Positions 1 to 8,571 of a stretch of 64,000 bases of DNA are shown here, one piece after another (within the stretch, counting starts at the first letter, position 1; each line of letters starts with the position of its first letter). Made by a program: the position numbers and the translations under genes. The stretch lies in contig NZ_AP023243.1 in assembly GCF_016756495.1 (NCBI RefSeq), forward strand, positions 5,336,501-5,400,500. Reading direction: 5' to 3'. The stretch comes from Mesorhizobium sp. 113-3-3 (GTDB lineage Bacteria; Pseudomonadota; Alphaproteobacteria; Rhizobiales; Rhizobiaceae). The notes under the pieces are model-generated. The model saw nothing but the letters and a program-made list of their open reading frames with translations, ran no database searches and was not told the origin of the DNA.

Positions 1-356
1 AAGACCCGGGCCAGGAACGGCGTGCGGCTGCCGCGCGCGCGCGAAAACCGCGCCGCCATGGTTTGCCTAGCCGTGTGGGCGACGACCGCTTCGATCCAGC
101 CTTCCACCAGCCGCGCGCCCGGCTCCAGCAGCAGCAGCCAGTCACCCTTGGCCTGCCTGATCCCGGCGGCAATGCCGCCGCTCGCCACATAGTGGCAGCC
201 GGCATGCTCGGCGACATGATGCGTCTGGTCGGTGGAGCCGGCGTCGCACACGACGACCTCGCGCACCACGCCCTCCACCGCGCCACCAATCAGCGAGGCG
301 AGCGTGCGGGCGAGAGCCTCCTCGTCATTGCGCGTTTCGATGAGAACACTGAGCAT
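1..356 (-). CDS. Glycosyltransferase family 2, partial at window edge
   Basis: This is the N-terminal 118 codons of a protein that runs off the left edge. It opens with MLSVLIETRNDEEALARTL, followed around residues 36-45 by VVCDAGSTDQT and later by GDWLLLLEPGARL. That order of a beta-strand, the CDAGSTDQT nucleotide-binding segment and the D/E-rich loop is typical of GT-A fold family 2 glycosyltransferases, which use a nucleotide-sugar donor. The end of the domain, the acceptor specificity and any membrane segment lie outside the window. The start is the ATG complementary to 354-356. It is divergent from the radical SAM gene. The family call is good; the substrate is unknown. Confidence 0.75.
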   Translation of the reverse strand, partial: MLSVLIETRNDEEALARTLASLIGGAVEGVVREVVVCDAGSTDQTHHVAEHAGCHYVASGGIAAGIRQAKGDWLLLLEPGARLVEGWIEAVVAHTARQTMAARFSRARGSRTPFLARV

Positions 357-455
357 GTTTAGCCGAATAGCGGAAAGCCGCGCACAGCGCCAGTTTTTGC
401 AGCGCAACATAAAAAGTTCTTGCTTTGTTCTCATTCGCCAAATAGGAATAATTTC

Positions 456-1661
456 ATGAACAGAGCGATTCGACACAACATGGACAGTCCCTGGGAGCGG
501 GCCAAGATGGAACCGATCGTGCGAGCCGACATTGCAGCTTTCGGAGCAGGACGAGCCGAAATGGCCAATGCGATGATCGAGCAGAGCGGCATGCGCATCC
601 GTCCGGACCGCAACCGCGGCCGATCGGCGGGCATCAATCCGTCCGGCCGCTTCGAGCCGATCAGCCGGCATGTCTTCGACGATGGCTGGAGTTCGCTGGA
701 GGAGCTGCCGCCGTTCAAGACCGAGGTGCAGGTGGAAAAGCCGCGCACCATCATCACCCGCAACGAATCGCCCGACATTTCCTTCGACCGGTCGATCAAC
801 CCGTACCGCGGCTGCGAACATGGCTGCGTCTATTGCTTCGCGCGACCGACACACGCATTCATGGGCCTGTCGCCGGGGCTGGATTTCGAATCCAAGCTGT
901 TTGCCAAGCCGGATGCGGCGCGGTTGCTCTACAAGGAACTGTCGAAGGACGGCTACCAGCCGCGCACCATCGCCATCGGCACCAACACCGATCCCTACCA
1001 GCCGATCGAAAAACAGTACCGCATCATGCGCGAGATCCTCGAAGTGCTGGAAGCGCGCGGCCATCCGGTCGGCATCGTCACCAAATCGGCTCTGGTGACG
1101 CGCGACATCGACATCCTGTCTCGCATGGCCGAACGCGGACTGGCCAAGGTGGCGCTGTCGGTGACGACGATGGACCGCATGCTGGCCAGGACGATGGAGC
1201 CCCGCGCGTCGACGCCGACCAAGCGGCTGGAGGCGATCCGGCAGCTCTCGGATGCCGGCATTCCGGCTTCGGTCATGGTGGCGCCGATCATCCCCGGCCT
1301 CACCGACCAGGAGATGGAGCGGATCCTCGATTCGGCATACGCCGCCGGTGCGCGCGAGGCGGGCTACGTCGTGCTGCGCCTGCCGCTGGAGGTCAGTCCG
1401 ATCTTCAAGGACTGGCTGCTGCGCCACTATCCCGACCGCTACCGCCACGTGATGTCGCTGATCCGGTCGATGCGCGACGGCAAGGACTACGATTCGGAAT
1501 GGGGCAAGCGCATGAGGGGCGCCGGTCCCTACGCCTGGCAGATCGGCCGGCGCTTCGAGATCACCGCCAAACGACTCGGCCTCAATGCCGAACGGCGCAC
1601 GCTGCGCACCGACCAGTTCGTCGCTGCCGGAAAAGACCAGGAGCAGCTGATGCTGCTCTGA
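456..1661 (+). CDS. PA0069-family radical SAM protein
   Basis: The 401-residue product carries the radical SAM cluster motif CEHGCVYC (Cys120, Cys124, Cys127), so it should bind a [4Fe-4S] cluster and cleave S-adenosylmethionine. Overall it resembles the SplB-like PA0069/Rv2578c group, whose substrate is not established. The downstream stretch GTNTDPYQPIE and the barrel repeats fit this group. An in-frame TTG exists at 420, but the ATG at 456 is preceded by AGGAAT about 8 bases upstream and is preferred. The gene stands alone, divergent from the glycosyltransferase and about 150 bp ahead of rnhB. Confidence 0.88.
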   Translation: MNRAIRHNMDSPWERAKMEPIVRADIAAFGAGRAEMANAMIEQSGMRIRPDRNRGRSAGINPSGRFEPISRHVFDDGWSSLEELPPFKTEVQVEKPRTIITRNESPDISFDRSINPYRGCEHGCVYCFARPTHAFMGLSPGLDFESKLFAKPDAARLLYKELSKDGYQPRTIAIGTNTDPYQPIEKQYRIMREILEVLEARGHPVGIVTKSALVTRDIDILSRMAERGLAKVALSVTTMDRMLARTMEPRASTPTKRLEAIRQLSDAGIPASVMVAPIIPGLTDQEMERILDSAYAAGAREAGYVVLRLPLEVSPIFKDWLLRHYPDRYRHVMSLIRSMRDGKDYDSEWGKRMRGAGPYAWQIGRRFEITAKRLGLNAERRTLRTDQFVAAGKDQEQLMLL

Positions 1662-1814
1662 AATTGCAATTCGCCGCGGCGGTTTGACCTGCCACGGCGC
1701 ACAAAATCCCGTCCGGCCCGCCCCGGCCTGCAGACGGTGCCCTCCCGGTCCGGCGCCCCACCCGACCCGGAGGGACTTGCGGAGAATCGGAGCCGATGCG
1801 AACCTCGCCGCAAC

Positions 1815-2510
1815 ATGGCTCGCGCGCGTTCCGATTCTCCGCTTCTCTTCGAAATCGTCGAGAAACCCGATTTCTCCTTCGAGACGAAGGCGATGGCTGA
1901 CGGCCTGTGGCCGGTGGCCGGGATGGACGAGGCCGGCCGCGGACCGCTGGCCGGACCTGTGGTCGCCGCGGCGGTCGTGCTCGACCCCGCCAACATCCCC
2001 GAAGGCCTAGATGATTCCAAACGGCTCAGCCACTTGCAGCGCGAAGCGTTGTTCCTGCGCATTCTCGGCTCGGCGCAGGCGGTTTCGATGGCCTCGATCA
2101 GCGCCGAAGGCATCGACGGCAGCAACATCCTGAAGGCGAGCCTCGAGGCAATGCGCCGCGCTCTGGTCGGGCTGTCGGTTCGGCCAAAGCTCGCGCTTGC
2201 CGACGGCCGCGACGTGCCGCCAGGGTTGCCATGCGACGGCCGCGCGCTGATCAAGGGCGACCAGCGCTCGCAGTCCATCGCCGCCGCCTCCATCGTCGCC
2301 AAGGTGATGCGCGACCGCATGATGTGCGGCTGCGGCAGCCACCACGACCGCTACGGCTTCGAAGTCCATATGGGCTACGCTACCGCACGCCACCGCACGG
2401 CGATCGAGACGCATGGCCCGGTCGCAAGACTGCACCGCGTGTCGTTCGCGCCATTCAGGCTGGGCGGTGCGGAAGTGGCTGAGGAAGAGAGCTTCGACGG
2501 CCTGGATTGA
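1815..2510 (+). CDS. rnhB: Ribonuclease HII
   Basis: This is a 231-residue RNase HII, which nicks RNA-DNA hybrids at ribonucleotides misincorporated in the chromosome. The signature [20 protein letters not shown] lies near residues 36-55 and provides catalytic Asp38 and Glu39. The third acidic position is in LADGRDVPP and the fourth in AKVMRDR. The C-terminal [14 protein letters not shown] block matches the family substrate loop. The reading frame stays open upstream to 1737, but that extension is not family-like, so the ATG at 1815 was chosen; it adds a normal short tail before the domain. The gene is convergent with the atp operon, and both share the terminator near 2800. Confidence 0.93.
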   Translation: MARARSDSPLLFEIVEKPDFSFETKAMADGLWPVAGMDEAGRGPLAGPVVAAAVVLDPANIPEGLDDSKRLSHLQREALFLRILGSAQAVSMASISAEGIDGSNILKASLEAMRRALVGLSVRPKLALADGRDVPPGLPCDGRALIKGDQRSQSIAAASIVAKVMRDRMMCGCGSHHDRYGFEVHMGYATARHRTAIETHGPVARLHRVSFAPFRLGGAEVAEEESFDGLD

Positions 2511-2532
2511 GATTGGCGAGCAATGACAGCTG

Positions 2533-2780
2533 CTCTCCCCCTTGTGGGATCCCAGTGAGGGAGATGTCCGGCACGCCAGAGGGGGGGGGCGCTGTCCCGC
2601 CGGCGTATCGATCGATGCCTCGACTTTCTGAACATGCCCAGCCAGAGGCAACCAAGGCCGGCATTCCTTCACGCCCCCTCTGCCCTGCCGGGCGTTCGTC
2701 GCTCGGAAAGCCAAGCAGTTGGCTTTCCGTCCGCTGCGCGGTCCGCTCCTCAACCCCCAACGGGGGGAAGTTGGCAGCTT
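2533..2780. repeat. Dispersed GC-rich intergenic repeat
   Basis: The gap after rnhB holds no credible gene. Its first part contains GGGAGATGTCCGGCA followed by a G-run and GCGCTGTCCCGCC. The same block recurs inverted at 18601-18640 after another gene. A second half near 2670-2780 has the related CCCCCTCTGCCCTGCCGGGC and CAACCCCCAACGGGGGG. Placement only between genes, the internal inverted symmetry and two divergent copies in one window are typical of short mosaic repeats in rhizobial genomes. The family name is not certain. Confidence 0.6.
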
Positions 2781-2796
2781 CAGCGCACCGCCAACA

Positions 2797-2828
2797 AAAA
2801 AGCCGCCAGGTTGCCCGGGCGGCTTTTT
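2797..2828. terminator. Bidirectional Rho-independent terminator, rnhB / atp operon
   Basis: AAAAAGCCGCC (2797-2807) pairs perfectly with GGCGGCTTTTT (2818-2828) around a 10-nt loop. The A-run and T-run make it work in both directions. It sits between the convergent ends of rnhB and the last gene of the atp operon. Confidence 0.85.
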
Positions 2829-2848
2829 GATTTCCAAATGTTGCGGGC

Positions 2849-3340
2849 TCAGTTCAGCTTGGCCTTCACATCAGCGAGCGAAGCCTTGAACAGGTCGGCT
2901 CCAGCCTTGACGTCGACCTTGGCGGCGAGCAGCGCGCGGGCGGCTTCGACGGCGATGTCGACGGCGCTGGCGCGCACCTCGGCGACCGCATCACGCTCGG
3001 CCTGACCGATCTTCTGCTCGGCAAGCGCGGTGCGCCTGGCGACGTAGTCCTCGGTCTTCTTGTGCGCTTCGGTGGCGAGCATTTCGGCTTCGCGCTTGGC
3101 GGCCGCGACGATGTCGGCAGCCTCCTGCTCGGCTTCCTTGCGCTTCTTCTTGTACTGGCCAAGCAACTGCTGGGCCTCGTCACGCAGCTTGCGTGCCTCG
3201 TCGAGCTCGCTGCTGATCCTGGCGGCGCGGGCGTCGAGCGCCTTGGCGATCAGGCCGGGCACCTTGATGTAGATGGCGACGCCCAGGAAGATGATCAGGG
3301 CAATCGTGGCCCAGAGCGTTGCGAGAGATGTAGCGTCCAT
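2849..3340 (-). CDS. atpF: ATP synthase F0 subunit b
   Basis: This is the 163-residue subunit b of the F1F0 ATP synthase peripheral stalk. One N-terminal membrane helix (LATLWATIALIIFLGVAIYI, about residues 5-24) is followed by a long charged helical region rich in Ala, Glu and Lys, from about residue 35 to the end. The ATG at 3340 has GAGGAG a few bases upstream. It is the last gene of the operon I-a-c-b'-b, 10 bp after b', and is followed by the terminator at 2797-2828. Together with b' it forms the heterodimeric stalk usual in alphaproteobacteria. Confidence 0.95.
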   Translation of the reverse strand: MDATSLATLWATIALIIFLGVAIYIKVPGLIAKALDARAARISSELDEARKLRDEAQQLLGQYKKKRKEAEQEAADIVAAAKREAEMLATEAHKKTEDYVARRTALAEQKIGQAERDAVAEVRASAVDIAVEAARALLAAKVDVKAGADLFKASLADVKAKLN

Positions 3341-3350
3341 GATGCGCTCC

Positions 3351-3947
3351 TCACCGGGCCACGGATTTGACCGCGGCCGCGATCTCGGCCTTGCTGGCCT
3401 TGCCGCCGACCAGGGCCTCGACGATCGCCGAAGCGGTGTCCTCGGCAATGCTGCCGACTTCCTTCATGGCGTTGGCCTTGATGGAAGAAATGCGCGCCTC
3501 GGCCTCGCCAAGCTTCTCGTCGAGAGCGGATTCGATCTTCTTGCGTGCGGTCTCGGCTTCCGCCTTGGCCGCTTCGGCGGCCTGCTGGCCGATCGAGTTG
3601 GCGTTCTTCTTGGCTTCGGCCAGTTCCTGCTCGTAAGCAGCAACGGCGGCGTCGGCCTCGCCCTTCAACTTCGACGCCTGATCGAGATCCTGGCTGATGC
3701 GATCGTTGCGAACATCGATGATGCCACCGACGCGCGGCACCACGACCCGCTTCAGGAAGAGGTAGAACAGCCCGAAAGTGATCGCCAGCCACAGAAGCTG
3801 CGACGGGAAGGTCGCAGGATCGAACGGCGGAAATGCGCCATGCGCCTCAGGCACGCCGGTGGCGGAGTGCGTGTCGCCTCCGGTCGCGGCATGGCTGGTA
3901 TCGGCTGCTGGCGCGGACTCTTGCGCGAAGGCAGATGTCACGAACAT
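3351..3947 (-). CDS. atpG: ATP synthase F0 subunit b'
   Basis: This is a 198-residue second b-type subunit (b'; also called AtpX or AtpF2, and AtpG in some annotations). The N-terminal 35 residues are Ala/Thr/His-rich and precede one membrane helix (SQLLWLAITFGLFYLFL, about 49-65). A long coiled-coil with many A/E/K heptads then runs to the C terminus. A duplicated, divergent b subunit is normal in alphaproteobacteria and photosynthetic bacteria, and b and b' pair in the peripheral stalk. It lies between the c and b genes. Confidence 0.93.
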   Translation of the reverse strand: MFVTSAFAQESAPAADTSHAATGGDTHSATGVPEAHGAFPPFDPATFPSQLLWLAITFGLFYLFLKRVVVPRVGGIIDVRNDRISQDLDQASKLKGEADAAVAAYEQELAEAKKNANSIGQQAAEAAKAEAETARKKIESALDEKLGEAEARISSIKANAMKEVGSIAEDTASAIVEALVGGKASKAEIAAAVKSVAR

Positions 3948-4014
3948 GGACTATCCCCAGATATCAGGCCCGCCGCTCGCGCGGCCGGCCTGTCCAATCT
4001 TCCCAAAGCCTGGC

Positions 4015-4239
4015 TCAGCCGAACAGGGCCAGCAGCGCGATGAGAAGCGAGAAGATGCCCAGAGCTTCGGTCACGGCGAAGCCGAAGATCAGGCGGCCGA
4101 ACTGGCCATCAGCAGCCGACGGGTTGCGCAGCGCGCCCGAGAGGTAGCTGCCGAAGATGTTGCCCAGGCCAATGCCCGCGCCACCCATGCCCAGGCAAGC
4201 GATGCCGGCGCCGATGTACTTTGCTGCTTCTGCGTCCAT
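4015..4239 (-). CDS. atpE: ATP synthase F0 subunit c
   Basis: This is the 74-residue c-ring proteolipid. It has two hydrophobic helices joined by a polar loop ([10 protein letters not shown]), and the proton-binding Glu lies in the second helix ([19 protein letters not shown]). The first helix carries the Gly-rich packing motif [14 protein letters not shown]. The frame extends upstream to 4281, but the ATG at 4239 has AAAGGAG at ideal spacing and gives the family's normal length. A Glu with no sodium-site pattern suggests a proton-driven ring. It is the third gene of the atp F0 operon. Confidence 0.96.
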   Translation of the reverse strand: MDAEAAKYIGAGIACLGMGGAGIGLGNIFGSYLSGALRNPSAADGQFGRLIFGFAVTEALGIFSLLIALLALFG

Positions 4240-4323
4240 TTGTTCAACTCCTTTGGATCTGAAATTCCGTTGGTATTCCATCCGGCGCCAATGTTGGAAA
4301 CCTTGGGCCGAAAACTCTTAGAC

Positions 4324-5082
4324 CTAGTGCCCGGGATGCAGGGCGTCGTTGAGATACATGCAGGTCAACACCGCGAAGACGTAGGCCTGCAGGAAGGCGA
4401 CCAGCAATTCAAGCGCCGTCAGCGCCACCGCCATGGCCAGCGGCAGGACCGAGCCCGCGACGCCGACCGCGCCCAGCGCCGAGAGGCTGACGACGAAGCC
4501 AGAAAACACCTTCAGCGTGATGTGGCCGGCGAGCATGTTGGCGAACAGACGAACCGAGAGGCTGACCGGGCGCGAGACGAAGGAGATGACTTCGATCAGC
4601 ACCACCAGCGGCAGCAGGAACACCGGCACACCATGCGGCACGAACAGTTTCAGGAAACCAAGACCATGCTTCATGAAGCCGTAGACCACCACGGTTCCGA
4701 TCACCAGGGCGGCGAGGCCGAAGGTGACGATGATGTGGCTGGTGACAGTAAAGAAATAGGGGAACAGGCCGAGCAGGTTGGCGACAAGCACGAACATGAA
4801 CAGCGAGAACACGAAGGGGAAGAACTTCATGCCCTGCGTGCCGGCTGCATCGCGCAACATGTTGCCGACGAATTCATAGGCCATTTCGGAGATCGACTGC
4901 AGCCGGCCGGGAACCAGGCTGCGGCTCGACGTCGTCAGGAACAGGAACGCGGCGGCGACAACAACGGTCGCGACCATGAACAGTGCCGAATTCGTGAAGG
5001 ACAGGTCGTAGCCGCCGATGTTAATCGGAACCAGCTTGATGATATGGAACTGGTGGATCGGATCGACCTTGTCAGCTGCCAC
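4324..5082 (-). CDS. atpB: ATP synthase F0 subunit a
   Basis: This is a 252-residue integral membrane subunit that forms the proton half-channels against the c-ring. The essential Arg lies in the fourth core helix, in [18 protein letters not shown], and the final helix contains [18 protein letters not shown], with the conserved Gln. Five or six membrane spans are visible, and the N terminus [12 protein letters not shown] matches alphaproteobacterial homologues. It is second in the F0 operon, downstream of the assembly gene atpI. The gap to atpI is about 80 bp and shows no separate promoter. Confidence 0.96.
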   Translation of the reverse strand: MAADKVDPIHQFHIIKLVPINIGGYDLSFTNSALFMVATVVVAAAFLFLTTSSRSLVPGRLQSISEMAYEFVGNMLRDAAGTQGMKFFPFVFSLFMFVLVANLLGLFPYFFTVTSHIIVTFGLAALVIGTVVVYGFMKHGLGFLKLFVPHGVPVFLLPLVVLIEVISFVSRPVSLSVRLFANMLAGHITLKVFSGFVVSLSALGAVGVAGSVLPLAMAVALTALELLVAFLQAYVFAVLTCMYLNDALHPGH

Positions 5083-5166
5083 GTTCTAACCCCGTCAATG
5101 CCGCGTACGGCCAAATTACCATTGCCGCGTAAGGGCGGCTATTTCCAAATGCCGCCTGAAAGGCGG

Positions 5167-5574
5167 TCATTTCCTGTCATCCCGGCCAGAGCGCGATTTA
5201 TCGCCCTGTCCGAATTCTGCCACAACGCCTGCCGAACGCATGACATTGAGCACGCCGGCGCCAAAACCAAGCAGCAGGAAAACGATCAGACCCCACGGCG
5301 ATGTCCCCGCCATACGGTCGATGATCCAGCCGATGCCGGCGCCCACCACCACGCCAGCGATAAATTCACTGGAGAGTTTGACCGCCTGGCCATAACCGGC
5401 CGCACTGCCCGCTTTCGCGTCGTCTTTCCCCTCGAGCCGGTTCGGCAGCCTTGTCGCAAGCGATGCTTCAAGTTCACGCCGACGTCGCTCAAGATCGTCG
5501 TCACGGATGCCGGATTCATGCTGCTTGCCGCGGCCGGTTTCTCCGGTTCCGTCTGGCCCATTCTTGTCGGCCAT
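5167..5574 (-). CDS. atpI: ATP synthase assembly protein I (AtpI/AtpZ type)
   Basis: This is a 135-residue small membrane protein at the head of the F0 operon. A hydrophilic first half (about residues 1-65, many charged residues) is followed by two membrane helices, FIAGVVVGAGIGWIIDRMAG and WGLIVFLLLGFGAGVLNVMR, and a basic tail. Family members help assemble the c-ring. Both the two-helix architecture and the position before atpB are diagnostic. A promoter is visible at 5632-5660. The start is the ATG complementary to 5572-5574, with a G-rich ribosome binding site. Confidence 0.88.
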   Translation of the reverse strand: MADKNGPDGTGETGRGKQHESGIRDDDLERRRRELEASLATRLPNRLEGKDDAKAGSAAGYGQAVKLSSEFIAGVVVGAGIGWIIDRMAGTSPWGLIVFLLLGFGAGVLNVMRSAGVVAEFGQGDKSRSGRDDRK

Positions 5575-5631
5575 CGCAACCCCCCTGCCCGGTCAGACCG
5601 TCACCGTCCGTCCGCTTCTAAAGTCGCCGGC

Positions 5632-5660
5632 AACATAGTTAGAGGGTTTGCGCCCGTCAA
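5632..5660 (-). promoter_or_regulatory. Probable sigma-70 promoter of atpIBEGF operon
   Basis: On the minus strand TTGACG (complement of 5655-5660) and TATGTT (complement of 5632-5637) are separated by exactly 17 bp. The first gene, atpI, starts about 60 bp downstream. The rest of the gap 5575-5830 shows no gene. Confidence 0.65.
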
Positions 5661-5830
5661 GCCACGGGCGGAAGATCATTGCCATGTATTTTAGGCAATA
5701 AAATCAAGTAATTAGAGAGGTGCGACATCGTGCCCGCCGCCATGATGGGGATGCGCTGCGCGAATCCCCCCGGCAATGGCTCCCCGATCGAGCCCGTGGC
5801 TGGTGGAAAAGACCATCGGCGGGCGAGCCC

Positions 5831-7015
5831 TCAGCTCCAGCCGCCACCATAGGTGCGGTAGAAGATATGCAGGCCGATCTTGGTCATCTTCTGCATCGTG
5901 CGCGCCCAGCCCGGATGGACATATTGGGCGTAGTAGTGGGTCGACGATCCGACCTCGGGGATGAAGATCTTGCCGGCCGTGACGGCCATGGCAATGTCCT
6001 GCGCGGTCTTGTAGGCCGCCGGGCTGTCGATGCGTTTCTTCCTGCCGTCGCAAGCGAAGGAGAATTGGCAACGGTTGAACCAGCTGTCGTTCTGGTAGAC
6101 GACACCGCAGATCGAATTGGGATAGGCGGGGTTGCGGACGCGGTTGAGGATGACCTGGGCAACGGCCGCCTGGCCGCGCACGGATTCGCTCCGCGCCTCG
6201 AAATAGATGCCATTGGCCAGGCACTTTTGCTCGGGCTTGGAGAAGACGCTGGCCGGCAGCGGGTTCTGGATCCACCAATGGTCACCCTTGGCCATCGGTG
6301 GAATGAAGCGGCCGCTGTTGGGCTGCTCGTCCTGCAGCAGAGCCTCGAAGGGCGAGGCCTTGGCGTAGTCCGGCTCGGATTGCGCATAGGCCGTCGCCAG
6401 CACATCGGGATGATCGTTGTTGACCAAAGCGGCAAGCATGGCCGGCACGCCGGGATCCGGCTTCTTTTCCTCACGCGCATGGAATTCCGCGGCGATCTGG
6501 ATTTCCTTGCCTTTGATCTGCGGCTTGGCGAAAGCCATCTTGAGGTCGCCGTCCATGCTCGGCCGCATCAGGGAGGAGGTGCGCTGGAAGATCGAACCGG
6601 CGTTGAAGTTCTTTGGCGGCGCGACGGGAGACACCTGGACGATGCGACCCTTCTTGTCGGCGCGCACCACGCGATCCTCGTCGGGTGAGCCGCTGACCTT
6701 GCCACCCTTGCCGCGAAACGAGACGTTGCCGACGCCGGCCAGGTGAATACCCGATCCGGAGATCGAGCCGGTGACGTCGGAATCGACGAAGGGCATCTCG
6801 GCGGCATGGGTCGAACCGGCGACGGATCTCTCGACATAGGAATTCCAGCGCGCGGTCGGCGATTCGAGGCCGGACACAAGGCTGGTCATGTCCTGGTAGG
6901 CGGCAACGGTCGGGAAGCCGATCCAGATGCCGAGGCCGATGATGAAAGGAGACACAAAACTGCGTTTCTTCTCACCGGCGGCGGCAGCAAGCCGCTTCAA
7001 CACGCGTCGATGCAC
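5831..7015 (-). CDS. SleB-type cell wall hydrolase (Hydrolase_2 family)
   Basis: The 394-residue protein has an N-terminal membrane anchor (FVSPFIIGLGIWIGFPTVAAY) and a long low-complexity linker of about 200 residues. The C-terminal domain carries CLANGIYFEARSE, with the likely catalytic Glu, then GQAAVAQVILNRV, SICGVVYQ, QFSFACDG and HYYAQYVHPGWA. These are the ordered signatures of SleB/CwlJ-type peptidoglycan hydrolases, here presumably acting in the periplasm. The chosen start is GTG at 7015, because GGAGAG lies 6 bases upstream. A TTG at 7057 would add 14 residues without a clear binding site. Its exact role in wall turnover is not shown. Confidence 0.85.
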   Translation of the reverse strand: MHRRVLKRLAAAAGEKKRSFVSPFIIGLGIWIGFPTVAAYQDMTSLVSGLESPTARWNSYVERSVAGSTHAAEMPFVDSDVTGSISGSGIHLAGVGNVSFRGKGGKVSGSPDEDRVVRADKKGRIVQVSPVAPPKNFNAGSIFQRTSSLMRPSMDGDLKMAFAKPQIKGKEIQIAAEFHAREEKKPDPGVPAMLAALVNNDHPDVLATAYAQSEPDYAKASPFEALLQDEQPNSGRFIPPMAKGDHWWIQNPLPASVFSKPEQKCLANGIYFEARSESVRGQAAVAQVILNRVRNPAYPNSICGVVYQNDSWFNRCQFSFACDGRKKRIDSPAAYKTAQDIAMAVTAGKIFIPEVGSSTHYYAQYVHPGWARTMQKMTKIGLHIFYRTYGGGWS

Positions 7016-7159
7016 GGAACTCTCTCCAGGAACGCTACTGACCCCACTGGAGAGCAAAATGATGCATTAACCTTGATGGGACGTTAACGGGATCGATCGG
7101 GTTTTCTCAGTCGGCTCAAGGTCGTGGTTTGGAAGTCGGGCGGTTTTGCGGCCGGGCGT

Positions 7160-8452
7160 TCAGGCCGGCCGCAGGAAGATCGGCCAGGCGATCAGCGCGC
7201 AGATGGCGGCCGACAGCCATACGGCGGGCCAGGACCAGAGATGCAGCAGCCCGGGAATGGCCACCGGCACAAGGAAGAAGCCGACGAAGACAAAGGTGTT
7301 GGCCAGGCTGAGCGCGGTTCCGACATGGCCGGCGCCGGCAAGCGTGGCAAGCTCGGTATAGGCGACGCCGTGCCAGGCGGACACCGAGATGCCCGCGACA
7401 ATCAGCACCAGGGGAAGCACAGCGATCGGGAAGGACTGGTCGCCCGGCATTGCGGGACTGGCCAGGACCAGCAGCCAAAGCACCACAAAGGCCGACCCGC
7501 TGAGCGCACTGCACCAGCGCAGAAACTGGCGGCGATTGCCATGGCGGTCGGTGAAGCGGCCGCTCCAGACGCGCATCACCATGGCGCCGGTCTGCACCGC
7601 GGCGAGGCTCGTGCTGATCGCTGCCGTCCCCAGCCCGGCGAAGTCGTGCAGGAACACCGACGCGAAGGTGAGCACCGCCACCTGCGGGAAGCAGAGCAGG
7701 CCGATGGCGGTCGCGATGCGCCAGACCTCGATGTTGCGCAGCGGCGCCGGTCCGGCCACGGCGGACGCAGCGACGTGGCCCGCCGTCGGCGGTTCGTGCA
7801 GCCAACGCCAGGCGAACAGCGCGGAGAGTGCGGAGGCGCCCGCCAGCAGCCCGAACACCGCGGAAAAGCCGAAAGCCAAGGCGAGCGAAGGTAGGACCAG
7901 CGCGCCGAGGCCGCCGCCGAGCGGCACCGCCGTTTGCCTTATGCTCATGGCAAAGCCGCGCTCGTTTTCCCGAAACCAGCCCATGATGGCGCGGCCGCTC
8001 GAGCCGTTGACGCTGCCGCCAAGCAGACCGGTGACGAGCAGGCTTGCCGACAGGAGCGCGACATCGGGAATGCCCGACCTTGTCGGCACGACGAGCATGG
8101 CCATGGCAAGAAGCCAGGCGGCCGTCGCACCAAGCCCGATCAGCAGCACGCGGCGATCGCCCCAGCGATCGGTAAGCAGGCCCCAGGGCAATTCGCTGAG
8201 CGCAACGCCCAGGCCGAGGACGCCGAGCGCGACGCCAAGCTCGGCATTGCTCAGATGATAGCCCTGGCGAAGCACCACCGCCGTAGCCGGTATGCCGGAG
8301 AAGGTGGCCGAGAAACTGGCGTTGGCGGCAACACCGATGCCAAGGACCTTCCAGCGGTGGCCGGGACTGAATACCCTCTCGGCAGGACCGCCAGCCCTGT
8401 CCTTCAGGATTTGTGTTGGCTGTGGGTCGGTGCAGTCGACAATGGCGGACAT
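7160..8452 (-). CDS. MFS transporter
   Basis: This is a 430-residue major facilitator protein with about 12 membrane spans. The loop motif after helix 2, GLLTDRWGDRRVLLIG, is a clear MFS motif A, and a related sequence, SGRFTDRHGNRRQFL, marks the second half. The substrate cannot be inferred. The start is the ATG at 8452; an upstream in-frame start at 8497 is less likely. The gene is divergent from the LysR gene at 8572, which suggests direct control. A 7-bp perfect hairpin lies at 8470-8487 just ahead of the start. Confidence 0.88.
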   Translation of the reverse strand: MSAIVDCTDPQPTQILKDRAGGPAERVFSPGHRWKVLGIGVAANASFSATFSGIPATAVVLRQGYHLSNAELGVALGVLGLGVALSELPWGLLTDRWGDRRVLLIGLGATAAWLLAMAMLVVPTRSGIPDVALLSASLLVTGLLGGSVNGSSGRAIMGWFRENERGFAMSIRQTAVPLGGGLGALVLPSLALAFGFSAVFGLLAGASALSALFAWRWLHEPPTAGHVAASAVAGPAPLRNIEVWRIATAIGLLCFPQVAVLTFASVFLHDFAGLGTAAISTSLAAVQTGAMVMRVWSGRFTDRHGNRRQFLRWCSALSGSAFVVLWLLVLASPAMPGDQSFPIAVLPLVLIVAGISVSAWHGVAYTELATLAGAGHVGTALSLANTFVFVGFFLVPVAIPGLLHLWSWPAVWLSAAICALIAWPIFLRPA

Positions 8453-8469
8453 CGTTTCATTCCCGTTGT

Positions 8470-8487
8470 GGTCCAGTCGCCTGGACC
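8470..8487. promoter_or_regulatory. Perfect hairpin in MFS gene leader
   Basis: GGTCCAG (8470-8476) and CTGGACC (8481-8487) form a perfect stem with a TCGC loop, 18 bp upstream of the MFS start codon. It could be an operator or an mRNA structure near the ribosome binding site. Confidence 0.4.
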
Positions 8488-8527
8488 TTGACGGCATCTC
8501 CCTAGCGCCATAACTTCATCCTTAAAA

Positions 8528-8555
8528 TCAGGAAGTTTTTGACTATCACTCCTGA
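8528..8555. promoter_or_regulatory. Putative LysR operator between MFS and LysR genes
   Basis: A 6-bp inverted repeat, TCAGGA (8528-8533) and TCCTGA (8550-8555), flanks an AT-rich core in the divergent intergenic region. The size and position suit a LysR-type recognition site. Confidence 0.45.
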
Positions 8556-8571
8556 AAAACAGGACATTCTG

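Noticed and set aside
2581..2589. G9 run considered as a phase-variation tract
   Set aside because: It lies in an intergenic repeat, not in a gene or between promoter elements.
3778..5694. Long plus-strand open frame of 638 codons across the atp operon
   Set aside because: It is antisense to three clear ATP synthase genes; its Gln/His/Arg-rich translation is a GC-skew artefact.
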